From Buddleja alternifolia (Eukaryota > Streptophyta > Magnoliopsida > Lamiales > Scrophulariaceae): 64,000 bases of DNA. Positions 45,901 through 56,710 of the stretch are shown one piece after another. The stretch lies in assembly GCA_019426215.1 (NCBI GenBank), contig CM033395.1, positions 14,002,569 to 14,066,568 on the forward strand. Reading direction: 5' to 3'. A program made the translations under genes and the position numbers. Numbering within the stretch: the stretch's first letter is position 1; each line of letters begins with the position of its first letter. The notes under the pieces were generated by a model, which was not told the origin of the DNA, did not search any database, and was given only the letters and a program-made list of their open reading frames with translations.

Positions 45901-46477
45901 AGCTGATCCTAGAGAATCACACTTAAATGCTGCCAAGAGAATCCTTAAATACCTAAAAGGCACACAAAGTGTGGGCTTATGGCATCCACGAGACTCTCCT
46001 TTTGAACTAATTGGTTATTCAGACGCAGATTTTGCAGGATGCATAATAGATAGAAAAAGTACTAGTGGTACATGTCAATTTCTAGGTGATAGACTAGTTT
46101 CGTGGCATAGTAAGAAACAACAATCCACAGCGACTTCTACCGCTGAAGCAGAATATGTAGCCGCTGGGAGCTGTTGTGCACAAATCCTTTTGATGAGGCA
46201 ACAACTTAGAGATTATGGAACAATCCTAAGTCCTGCCCCAATCCATTGTGATAACCAAAGCGCTTTAGCTATGACCCAAAATCCTGTCCTTCATTCTAGA
46301 ACCAAACACATTGACATTAGATACCATTTCTTGCGTGACCATGTTCAAAAGAAAGATATCTCCATGCACTTCATTGGAACTGACAAACAATTGGCAGATA
46401 TCTTCACCAAAGCGCTCAACGAACAACGCTTTCTCACTTTCAGAAGTGAATTAGGTATGATTGATCTAAACGCTTAA
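42943..46477 (+). pseudogene. Sirevirus-like pol: protease, integrase, reverse transcriptase, RNase H
   Basis: Gag-pol reading resumes after the CACTA element with a Tyr/Asp-rich stretch and repeated WVPK motifs. From 43238 a 600-codon frame holds the protease (active site written DCGSS instead of the usual DSG), the integrase HHCC domain (HRKMNHL...CDACQMAK) and the D,D-35-E core (LDLFGP, RSDRGTEF, PQQNEVAERRN, Glu kept). The RT has [24 protein letters not shown] and YVDD (about 45529-45540). RNase H (YSDADFAG, STAEAEYVAA, IHCDNQSA) ends at 46477. Lesions: stop and frame change near 43226-43238, TGA at 45038 where a Trp codon is usual, and TAA at 45650 where Gln is likely. Few and recent-looking breaks. 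Confidence 0.92.
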
Positions 46478-47357
46478 ATCATAAAAGCATCATATCTTAA
46501 TAGACATACCATTTAGGGGGAATCCACCTTATGTTTATGTCTAAAGCGTTTTGACAAAAATCTGAAATAATTCATCAATTTTAGGGGGAACTTTAAAATT
46601 GTACTTATAACAATTTATAAGCGACTGTGATCAAAAATGATTTAAAAAATATATGCACTGATCACTAGCGCTTATCTTTATGCATAACAAAGTCAATCTC
46701 TAAATAAAAATGTCATTTATAAATTCAAGCGATTGACTTTATCTCAAACTTTACAAAATTAAATTTTGTTCTCCAAAAGTCTTAAGCGTTAAAGAGATTC
46801 CCACGTTAACGCTAAGAAAATTATTTTAAAAATCATGCATAGTTTTTATCGCTAAAGGTAACGTGTGGATAAGTCCAAAAGACTAGATTTGATAACTACC
46901 CACACGTGCCTATCAAATCAAACTGACGGTTATGATTCCTATCTAAACCTAGGCGGTTCAGTGACTGCACAAGTCTGAGTACGTGTCAGTGTACTATCAG
47001 GCGCGTGTATTTCACGCTGAAAATTTCAAAAATTTTCAAACGTCTTTCAATTAAGAGGGTAACTGCGGATTCCAAAAACACTCTATTTTAACAGTTAACC
47101 TATTTTACCGCACCTTTTGACATCCGTACTTATGCATAAACGGCTCAGATTCAAATATTTCAATTTTTCAAAGTTCAATGATGTCACACGTGGCAGTCAT
47201 CTAAGCAATTGAAGAGTTATTTTTGCCTCTATATATATTCTACAAAGCTTTTACAGTCAGACTTTACCACTTCCAAAAATTCTCTCTGCTGTAAAATCTT
47301 CATCTCTCTCAAGGCAAAAACTTCTCTCTTTCTTTCAAAAGCTTCAAACTTTCAGCA
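46478..47357 (+). other. Sirevirus-like element: pol to third-ORF spacer
   Basis: A non-coding spacer. Two AGGGGGAA tracts (46514-46521 and 46582-46589) look like extra polypurine-tract motifs. The last ~150 bases before the ATG at 47358 are pyrimidine-rich. CTATATATATTC at 47230 could be a TATA box for a separate transcript of the following frame. Confidence 0.5.
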
Positions 47358-48614
47358 ATGGCACCCAAAGTTTCAAAATCTTCCAAATCATCCAAGTCTG
47401 CTACCGAAAAAACTTCCCGTGCTGAAAAACCAATCACGGTTAACGCCGGATTTCTGGTTAACTGGGACTACCTATTTGATAACCAGAACTTTCCTCTTCG
47501 AACGGTTCTTCCACTCGTTCAAGAATCTGGTTTGAGAGAAATGATCACTATTATTTTCAACTACTTTGAAGACGAATCTCTCTACTTTTTCAACAATGCC
47601 CAGATTTCTGAAGACAAAAATTCCATATCCTGCGTCTTCCCTTTTGCTAAAGAGACTTTTGTTCTCACCCCTTCCTTGATTTCTTCATTGTTGGTTCTAC
47701 CCAATGATGGCACTGAGGTGGAACACGTCACTCTCGGAGATGCTACAAAAGTCTGGGAATTGGTTAAGAAAGATGAAGTCGAAGCTGCTTATGCGCCAAA
47801 CTTCAAGAAGAACGACATGAAAGGCGAATATGTCATTCGTGCGGATATATGCTCAAAGATGATCGAATGCAGAAAAGGGTCATTCGATAAAGTCACGAAT
47901 ATCCAATATAAAATGATGGTGGTCATTCTGACCAAATTAAAGGTAAATTGGTCTCTCTACGTTTTTAATCACTTCAAGGCAGCGATGTCCAAGTCGGTGA
48001 ATCCCAAGCCTTATGGGATTGTGTTAAGTTGTATTCTTAGCGCTTGCGGTTATGCAAAATCTTTTGGCAAAAAGATTCCAGCGAAAAAATTCTACGGAAA
48101 GAAAATGATCAGTGAGCTGCAAAAGCCAAAGAAGAGCGTGAGCGACTTCGTGCTTTAGGAGTTGTTCGTAGTGATGATGAAGATCAAGTGTCTTCCTCTT
48201 CATCATCATCCTCTTCGTCCGAAGAAGAAGTGGTGGTCAAGAGACCTAAGAGAAAGATAGTTCTCAAAGTCGCTGAGCCATCCAAGCCAACAAAGAAACA
48301 GAAGCGTGAACCCAAGAAGAAGAAGCCGGAGCCCAAAAAGAAGCAAACGATTCCTTCTCCTTCTCCCTCTCCTAAATCTCCATTGCCTCCTCCAGCGTTT
48401 ATCTTTTCCGTTCCCGAGGAAGAGGAAGTAGTAGTAGAAGAAGTACCGCTTGCACGAAGACGTACTCCTCTTTCTACTCCCGCAGCATCCTCTAGCGCTT
48501 CAGCGAAACCAACGCTTAGAGAGTCAGTAAGCGTTTCTTCCTCTGACGCTGTTCCCGAAATCAGCTCAGATCCTCAAGCCGCTACTGAATCTGAGAAGCT
48601 TTCTAGTGTCCAGG

Positions 48615-48696
48615 GTAAGTATTTGCTAAGCAAATTAGTCTATCCTTTCCTCGTTAGTCTCTAAGTTTCTAACGCTAGGATAAAAAACTCTTTCAG
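48615..48696 (+). other. intron 1 of the third Sirevirus-like coding region
   Basis: CAGG|GTAAGTATTTG donor and CTCTTTCAG acceptor. The segment contains stops in the open frame, which is re-entered after removal. Confidence 0.6.
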
Positions 48697-48876
48697 CGCA
48701 ATGTGAAGCAGATATTCAATATGTTCTTAACACTCTTGAAGAATTAGATATTCCCATTCGTGCTGATCCTATAACTTCTTTTCTCGACTTAGATCCAGAA
48801 GAAGTAGTCCAAGAGCCTGAGGAACCTGTCCAAGAAACAGATCAAGCGACTGAAATAGTCGATGGAATTCCTCAGG

Positions 48877-48958
48877 GTAAGCGATTTAGTCTTTTCTTTT
48901 CTAAATTTCTACTTAGTGGAAATTTTGCTTGCTTTTCTCAATCGCTTACATGTATCAG
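48877..48958 (+). other. intron 2 of the third Sirevirus-like coding region
   Basis: CAGG|GTAAGCGATTTAG donor and ACATGTATCAG acceptor. It has exactly the same 82-base length and a similar donor as intron 1, and the exons on both sides share Gln/Asp/Glu-rich repeats, so the exon-intron unit may have been duplicated. Confidence 0.6.
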
Positions 48959-51874
48959 CTCAAGATGCATCTCAAGATGTATCTCAAAATGCACCAATCG
49001 CTGATGCCCCTCCACTCTCCGAGATTCCAGTTGAAGTAGATGTGGATATGGCAACTGTTGTGGATATCGCTAATGAAGCATCTCAAGCGCTTCCTGACGC
49101 TGAACCATCATCAGCCAGTGAAGCAACTTTAAACGCTGAGCGGTCGATAGAAGTGGCCCCCATCCCAACAGAAGCAATTGCCATTGTTCCCACGCCAACA
49201 GGACCTCCTCCTCGTGTCATCGATTTCTTCCCGCGCGGATATACCCCAGATGTTGAATTCTATTATGCCGCCAGAGAACGAGACACTCAAACGCTTGCCG
49301 AGTTGGAAATACAATTTCAAACAACTCTCTATCGGCGCGATATGTCCAACTCTCTCAAGTTTGAAATTTTCGAGCATATTGCCAATCTAGGACTATATAA
49401 CTTGGAGCGTCTTCAATCACGCTTTGAGTATATTCGTCGTCCAGTTTTCAACAGAGCTGATTTTGATCTTCAGCGTTTCAATTTAAACGGTCGCTCGGAC
49501 GAGTCCTTTTATCCTCTGTGCCAAAGCAAGATTGTTTTCTAGAACCCTCACATGGGTGATTGGAACAAAAATCCAGATGAGGAAGATCTCAACAAGATAG
49601 GCTATTCGGCTCTCCCCTCCGTTGTCAAGTCTCCCCAGAACGCTCTCTCCTAATCCACTTAAGTTATGGAAAGGTAAAGGACCGCTTGTTGCGGAGCGCC
49701 CAAATCCGGTCAACTCCTGGATAGAAGATGAGGCTCGTGAATATCTAGCCAGATTATGGGCTGACGACTATGATGAAGAGACGGAACGTTTTGAGAAGTT
49801 CCTTGCCCCTAATAAAGAGCAAAAGAAAGCGGACAAACTTGGAAAACGTTGGATGATGAATACAGCCAGGTGGGCTGAGGAATTTATTCTTCACTTTTAC
49901 ACCATTGAAGAACTGATCAGATATGCCTTTTTGTTCGAATTCGGGATAGAGTACAGACGCCGAGGTTATGCAACCTTTTTGATTCAACAACGTCAGATTA
50001 TTGCAGGGAATGTTAGCACTTTGCCACGATATAGACAACAAATCGAAAGCTACATTCGCCAGCAACTTGCCTTATACAGCCAAGGCGGACGCTACGTTTT
50101 GCATCCTCATGCAGGGTTTGTTCAACGAGTCTTTCCTGACCTAAATGAAGACGCTTCATCAAGTAAAAGACCACTTCTTCCAGGCTAGAGTCAGATTCGT
50201 GTGGATGTTTCGAATGAACACGGTGAGTTCGCTGAGTTCCACAGAGAAATGAGAGCAGTGTTTGAAAATGCCCAAGCGCTGGACATCAGTTTCAATAACT
50301 ATTCCGGGTGTTACAATTTCAGAGGATATACTCTTCACCCTGTGCTCTTTAGTGAATCAAATATTCAAGTGGCCAAGATGATCTCGCTGATTAGGCCAGT
50401 GGACCAAGAAGCAGCTCAAGCGCTCATGCCTTTGATTTTGGACTTCTTCAACTGTTATACTTCAGGGATTGCTTTACCGGAAGGTGTGCAACTTGCACTA
50501 AGTACCAAAGAGCGCGAAGATGCTATATTCTTTATCCCGCAATCTAGCATGATCAGTCCCAGGCATGTGATGGAAGCCCTTAGCCCCCTCTGGGTCATTG
50601 GTATTAGAGAACCTTCTCCCCCTATCCAAATTATAGAAGAAGACATTGCTCTTACTGCGGAAGTCACTCAACATTCTAAGGCTTCTTTGCCAGATTCTTC
50701 TAGCGCCCCGGTAGTTGAGCCCCCAGCGATTGCAGATCCTATCATGGATCAAGCGATTGAAGAAGTGCACGCTGAAATTGCTCAAGAGCCTGAAGAACCT
50801 TTTATCAGAGATAAATCCAAAGGTAAGGCTGCATTTTCAAGTTCTTACGGACTTCTCCCATCCTAGAGCGTCCTTCTTCTGATTCAGATTCCGAGAGTGA
50901 TTCAGAAGCCAGAGACTTCAGACAGGCAGTCCGGAACTCGCTTACCAACATTGAGGGTTCCTGCTCCAAGATCTTTGAGGCTGCTGATAGGCATATCCGC
51001 ATAGTGTCGGATACGCGGAGTCGTGACATTGGAAACGCTGCAGATGAAAGCAATATTTCTATCATGAAGAGCATATCACCTCTTATCGCTGAGCTCTCAT
51101 CTGAATTCAACCGCCGCTCAGAGTATCGCTCAACAAGTTGCTCTTCTCGTCGAAGAAGTTAGACTCTTGTGCCGAGATGTCGCTGAACTCAAGACCTCTC
51201 TTGATAATGTCAAGAAGGGGGAAGATAAGGAAAAGTCCAAAGCGATTTCCAAGACAGATAATAAACATTGGCGTTCAATGTTCGAAGAATTAGTAAGCAT
51301 TAAGAAAATGCTATCCAAGAAAAGAAAGCCAAGGTATTATCTCGGAAAGTACGCGCTTCCAGAGTTGGACCCCGAGTTCTTAGAAAGTATGGGATTTCCT
51401 GCATATGCCGGACCGCTACAATTGGAGACCGTCAAATGATCGACAAAGAGATATCTATCATGATTTAATTCGTGAACTTGGTATTCCACCAAGGGAATGG
51501 ACAGAAAGGTTGTTAGAGCTAAATGAAAGCGCCAGACTTCGTAGGCATGATTATGATGAAATTCAACATACAACGATGATTGACATCGATCGACCCTTGA
51601 AGGACTTAGCGTTAGAAGTTCTACAAGGCGAAGAAAGAGCGAAGTGATAGAAAAAATGACTGGATTCCTTTTATGATATTCTTTTAGTGTAATGCTTTAA
51701 TTCTTTCAATAAATGAATGTTTTAACGCTGAAACATTTTGTTGAAGCTAATCTAACTTTAGCTAACTTTACTAACTTTTCAAACGCTAACTTATATTCCT
51801 TTGGGCCTTTTCTTTTTTAAAGTAACACTTAAAAATATAAAAGAGTTATAAGAGTTAAAAGTCTTGACATCATC

Positions 51875-51889
51875 AAAAAGGGGGGAAAT
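51875..51889 (+). promoter_or_regulatory. polypurine tract of the Sirevirus-like element
   Basis: AAAAAGGGGGGAAAT directly before the 3' LTR. It primes plus-strand DNA synthesis during reverse transcription. Confidence 0.8.
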
Positions 51890-53405
51890 TGTTAGGAAAT
51901 TTCATGTTAGATGTTTTGATGATGACAAGATAGGATTTAATGTTAGACCCCAAAAATACAATGTAAGTTTCCGTTTTTCATAGATTGATGTATAAGCATT
52001 TGAAAGTTGTAATTTATTTTTTAGGCTTGTAATTTTTATCTTTATAGAATTTAGACTAAGTCTTAGTGACTGAATCGCTAGTAGAATTCTAGGTGAGTCT
52101 ATTAGAGAAGAAGTTGAAGACCAGCGTCTGAAGTCAACTAGAGATAAAGATTTTCTTCTTAGCGTCTGTCAAACGCTAAAAGACCTCATTTCAGGATTTA
52201 TGGATCAAGCGCTCAAAATCTCTCAAGCGACTTATGTTAAATTCACCTGAAATAAATCCTCAAGTCATGAAGGACTTAAATGCAATCATTCAACGGACAT
52301 TTATTTCCAACGGGAAATAAATTCAAATTGCATTAAATGCTTGATAAGAGCATTAAATGTGATAACCTAATGTGACTTGTGGACAAGCCACCTTTTGACC
52401 AGACTGTCAGAAATTTCAGAGTTTCAGCTGCTCCCGTCCAATCGCCTTCAGCGAATTTTCAGGAATGTCAGACTTTAGGTAAACTCACGTGCTGCGTGAA
52501 AGGCACGCTCCTACATGTGTCCAACGGACAGATCCCAAGAAATTGCCTATAAATATCTTACCCCAGCAAACCCTAAAAACACATAAGATACGTACGAAAA
52601 AGAGAAGAGAAATTATTGCCAAAAATCTTACGTACATTTTCTGGGAAAAAGCTTAGAAACTCCATAGCCAAATCTTTCAAGCTTTTTATCTACATTTTAG
52701 ACAGTCACAAATATCTCAAACATCTTCCAAAGAAGAAACCCAAATTTCAACTGAGATATTCCAAGTTGTTTGATCTTTTCAAAAACAAACAAAACCCTAG
52801 TGACAAACCTCAACCTTTCATCTGAGTGAGAAAAGTTGTTGAACCCTTTCAGGCAGTATTTCTGAGTGATAGAAGCTTGAAGAAGACGATCTTCATTGGT
52901 GCTGAAGTCTGTGTGATCAAGGAGCCCAAGATCAATTTCACCCTTAACTATCTTGTAGAAGATTTTGTGTGATTCTTTGAAAATTAATCTATTAAATTCC
53001 TCCGAGTGAAAAAGGAGAAGAAGGACGTAGCTGAGATTACACCACCCAGTGAACCTTACATATTTTATGTCATTTATCTTTATTGTCTTATTATTATTAT
53101 TACATCATTTATCTTTGAAAGAGAGAAGTTAAAGTGCAAAGCGATTAAATTAACTAAAAGAACGCTAAAACTCATTTCCACTGTGCTAACCCTGATTAAG
53201 CGATCTAAGCGTTGCCCTACTTTGGTAAACTGCTAAAATCACTAAGTCTAAGTTAACTTTCCTGAATCGTCTGACCCAAGCGCTTAGTTATCCAAGCGTT
53301 CAAACTTTTAAAGTGATACGAAATTTTTGAAGTCGAAAAAGACTTCAGGGTCTATTCAACCCCCCCCCCCTTCTAGACCCTTTCGTATGCCACTTGGGAC
53401 CACCA
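51890..53405 (+). repeat. Sirevirus-like element: 3' LTR, full length
   Basis: 1516 bases. It contains the ~346-base U3 block (52186-52533) missing in the 5' LTR, including TCAAGCGCT/AAATGCAATCATT phrases, then the TATA motif at 52548. The C-run near 53360 is longer than in the 5' LTR. It is otherwise a close match. Confidence 0.88.
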
Positions 53406-53573
53406 AAAAACATGGACAAATTGTTTTACACTATTTAGAGATGCAGATAGATTTAAGTGAAAACTAAACAATTTCTTTTATTATAAATAATAAATAAGTT
53501 CATTATAAGAAAGGTGCCCTGTCATTCTATCCTCTATGGCATCTGAGGGCATAATCCTAACAATCTCTCACTT
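53406..53573 (-). repeat. copia element 2: 3' LTR, inner remainder
   Basis: It matches the end of the 5' LTR (60563-60717): CATGGACAAA.TGTTTTACA, TTTAAGTGAAAACTAAACAAT, GAGGGCATAAT and the terminal CTAACA. It completes the LTR that was interrupted at 30338. Confidence 0.9.
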
Positions 53574-53575
53574 GC

Positions 53576-56500
53576 ACTCATTGCCACTCAATGTGGTATC
53601 TTATACCCATCCTTTCCAGGTGTCGGTCTAGAACAGCCTGAGGTAGTGGTTTGTTGAACGGGTCAGCTACATTGTCAACTGAGGCTATTTTCTGCACTGC
53701 TATCTCTTAGTTGCCAACGATCTCCCTGATGATGTGAAATCTTCTCTCAATGTGTTTAGATTTGTTATGAGACCTTGGTTCCTTGGCTTGCGCTATTGCT
53801 CCATTGTTATCACAATAAAGTGGCAACGGGAGCTTTGCGCTAGGAACCACTTCAAGTTCTCTTAGAAACTTTTTCATCCAGACTGCTTCTTCGGCTGCCT
53901 TTGAGGCTGCCACATATTCTGATTTAGTGGTGGAATTAGCGGTTGTACTTTGCTTGGAACTTTTTCAAGACACCGCCCCACCATTAAGCATGAAAACAAA
54001 CTCTGAAGTGGATTTTTGGTCATCTACATCAGACTGAAAGTCTGAATCAGTGTAACCTTCTATCTTCAGATCTCCACTTCCATAGATGAGAATCATATCC
54101 ATAGTTCTTTTAAGATACTTTAGGATATTTTTCACAGGTATCCAATGTTCCTTTCTGGGGTTTGCCTGAAATCGACTCACCACGCTTATAGCATAAGCAA
54201 AGTTAGGTCTAGTAAACATCATTGCATACATCAGGCTACCTACTGCAGAAGCATAAGGTATATTACTCATCTCCTTTTTATCTTCCTCATTTTGAGGACA
54301 AATAGATTTAGACAAGTGTACTCCATGCTTCATAGGAAGGAATCCTTTCGTAGAGTTATCCATCCTAAATCTCTTTAGGGCATTTTCTAAGTAAAGGTCT
54401 TGGGAAAGACCGATCATTCTATTCGTTCTATCCCTATAGATACGAATTCCTAGAATGTACGTTACTTCTCCCAAGTCTTTCATGGAAAATGTACTCGAAA
54501 GCCATTTCTTGACAGTGGTGAGCATTCCTATGTCATTTCCTATAAGTAGAATGTCATCTATATATAGTATTAAGAACGAGATTTTCTCCCACTAGTCTTC
54601 TTATAGACACAGGGTTCATCATCGTTCTTGATGAATCCATATCCCTTTACTACACCATAAAATGAAGATTTTAGCTTTTAGATGCTTGCTTGAGACCGGA
54701 TATGGACCTCTAAAGTTTACATACTTCATGGATATCGGTCTGGAATACAGAACCTTTTGGCTATTCCATATAGATGTCCTCTTCTAGGGATTCATTTATA
54801 AAAGCAGTTTTGACATCCATCTGCCAATCTAAGTATGCAACTATGGATAACAGTATTCGGATGGACTTTATCATGGCCACGGGTGAAAAGGTCTCTTGAT
54901 AGTCAATTCCTTCTCTTTGACTATAGCCTTTTTGCTACGAGCCTGACTTTAAAGGTGGCAACCTTGCCATCGTTACCTATCTTTCTTTTGTAGATCCATT
55001 TGCATCTTATAGGTTTAATACCTAAAGAAAGATCTACCAAAGTCCAGACTTGGTTCGATTGCATAGAATCCATCTCTGTTTCCATTGCTTCTCGCCATCT
55101 TGAAGCGTTGACATCCACCATCTCTTGATCATAGGTACAAGGATCATCTTCATGACTTTCTTATACTACAGTGTAAAGCTCTAGCTCCCTCTGCAGTAGA
55201 TACCCATACCTATCAGGTTCATATGGTATTCTACAAGATCTATGTGGTGGTTGTGCTACTGTTTGGTCAGGCCTTGGTTCTTAGAACAATCTTTCTACCT
55301 TTGCCCCCTTCCAGGATGAACTCATCCTCAAGGAAGTGGGCTTGTAGGGCCACAATGATCCTTTGATCATCATGTAGGTAAAAGAAGAATCCCATGGATT
55401 TTTAGAATACCCAATGAAATGTCCCATCAGGGATCTTGTCTCCAATTTCTCCACTTCAGTCTTTTTGACATAAGCAGGATATTCCCAAATCTTGATGTGG
55501 TTAAGACTTGGTTTCCTATTATTCCACATCTCATGTGGAGTATTAGGAATGGATTTAGAGGGACATCTGTTCAATATATAAGCAGCAGTAAGGAGCGCAT
55601 GTCCACACAACGAAATGAGTAAATTAGTGTAACTAAGCATGGAATGAACCATGTCCAATAGTGTTCGGTTCTTACTCTCAGCTACTCTATTTAGTTGAGA
55701 AGTTGTTGGTGGTGTAAGTTGTGACATTATTCTTTGTTCCCTAAGAAACTCATCAAACTCAACGCTCATATATTCTCCTCCAAGATCTGAACGTAGAGTT
55801 TTTATGTTTTGCTCAGTTTGATTTTCTACTAAAGCTTTGAATTCTTTAAACCTTTCAAACGATTCAGACTTTTGTTTCATCAGATACACTAGACCATATC
55901 TTGAATGATCGTCTGTGAAAGTGATGAAGTAGTAGAAATCTCCACGAGCCATTTCTCCAAATGGTCCGCAAATGTCAGTATGCCCTATTCCTAAGACTTG
56001 AGTAACTCTTTCAAAAGTCCCAGTGAAGGGAGATCTAGCCATCTTACCTAAGAGACATGATTCACATGTTGGACAGGGATCCGACCCTAGTGAGCTTAAA
56101 AGCCCATCCTTTTCCATTTTGTGGATCTTGTGCTCTCTGGCATGGCCTAGTCTAAGGTGCCACTTGAGTCTTAAGTTAGCTTCTTGTATACCATGTTTAT
56201 GTGTTACAACATTCACATCAGAAGAACTATGGACATTTTAATAATACAAACCATTAACTAAAGATGCATTGCCAACTATTTTATTTCCAAAATAAATTTT
56301 GCAATTCAAATTAAAAAAACGGAATGTATAACCAGTCTTAACTAATATAGGAATGAAAATAATGTTCTTAAGCCCCTTGGGCAAAACCAAAACATTATTA
56401 AAAAATAATAAATGTGCAGAATTCAAAATCAAAGAAGTAGATCCAATCTTAGTAGCTGCGAGGCTTTCCCCACTGCCTACTTTGATCAACACTTCTTCCT

Positions 56501-56710
56501 GGCCCAGCTTTCTACTTCTTTCCAGATCCTGATCCAATCAATATACTTGAGCACTGGCCCCTGAGTCCAGAATCCATGAAGTAGAAAAAGCGGTCATAGA
56601 ACAATTAGTTTTAAAAACAAAGAGTTCCATACCTTTTGCGCCTTTGCCTAATTTTGGACAATTCCTTTATCAGTGGCCAAGCTCACCGCACTCGAGACAT
56701 CTATCCATCT
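53576..56710 (-). pseudogene. copia element 2: gag zinc knuckle, protease, integrase, RT, RNase H
   Basis: Read on the minus strand. A CCHC knuckle (CLECGELGH..RNC, ~56700-56655) carries two stop codons. The protease has WILDSGAS (~56580) with a stop shortly after. The integrase is open at 56216-55281, with HLRLGH, CESCLLGK, HTDICGP, RSDLGGEY and a kept Glu in NRVAESKN. RT pieces lie at 55121-54545 with YIDDILL near 54560, and 54525-53965 holds the RT end and the start of RNase H (GYTDSDFQSD). 53913-53707 has LYCDNNGAIAQ and SKHIERRFH. Several stops and frame changes separate the pieces. It is the same general copia type as element 1 (18.6-22 kb) and shares its AAGTG(G/A)GAGAT tract before the LTR. 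Confidence 0.9.

Larger units (their letters stand above)
47358..51647 (+). pseudogene. Sirevirus-like third coding region in the env position
   Basis: It starts MAPKVSKSSKSSKS. Residues ~30-250 (NWDYLFDNQNFPLR...PYGIVLSCILSACG) have the pattern of the domain catalogued as a putative plant transposon protein. Then follow a poly-Ser/acidic run (48197-48230), a KKQKREPKKKKPEPKKKQ basic run, Pro/Ser- and Ala/Glu-rich linkers, a second globular stretch (49200-50190) and a C-terminal coiled-coil-like part (50880-51330). Two GT/AG introns of 82 bases each (48615-48696, 48877-48958) keep the reading in register. Breaks: frame changes near 48117 and 51160, TAG at 49540, TAG at 50186 and TAG at 50864. 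No signal peptide or clear membrane span is visible, so an envelope function is not supported by what I can see. Confidence 0.65.
30339..53405 (+). mobile_element. Sirevirus-like Ty1/copia element 3, nested in the LTR of copia element 2
   Basis: Two LTRs (30339-31509, 51890-53405) start TGTTAGGAAATTTC and end GGGACCACCA. A perfect tRNA-Met primer site follows the left LTR and a polypurine tract AAAAAGGGGGGAAAT precedes the right. Inside, in order, are gag with a zinc knuckle, protease-integrase-RT-RNase H, and a third long coding region in the env position, the layout of Sireviruses. A CACTA element (33567-42939) splits gag from pol. Without it the element is about 13.7 kb. The flanking bases (CTAAT and AAAAA) do not match, so no target duplication is preserved. 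Confidence 0.88.

Noticed and set aside
50823..50866. Third intron in the Sirevirus-like third gene (GTAAGG...CCTAG)
   Set aside because: It would be only 44 bases long, too short for a normal plant intron. A frame lesion is more likely.
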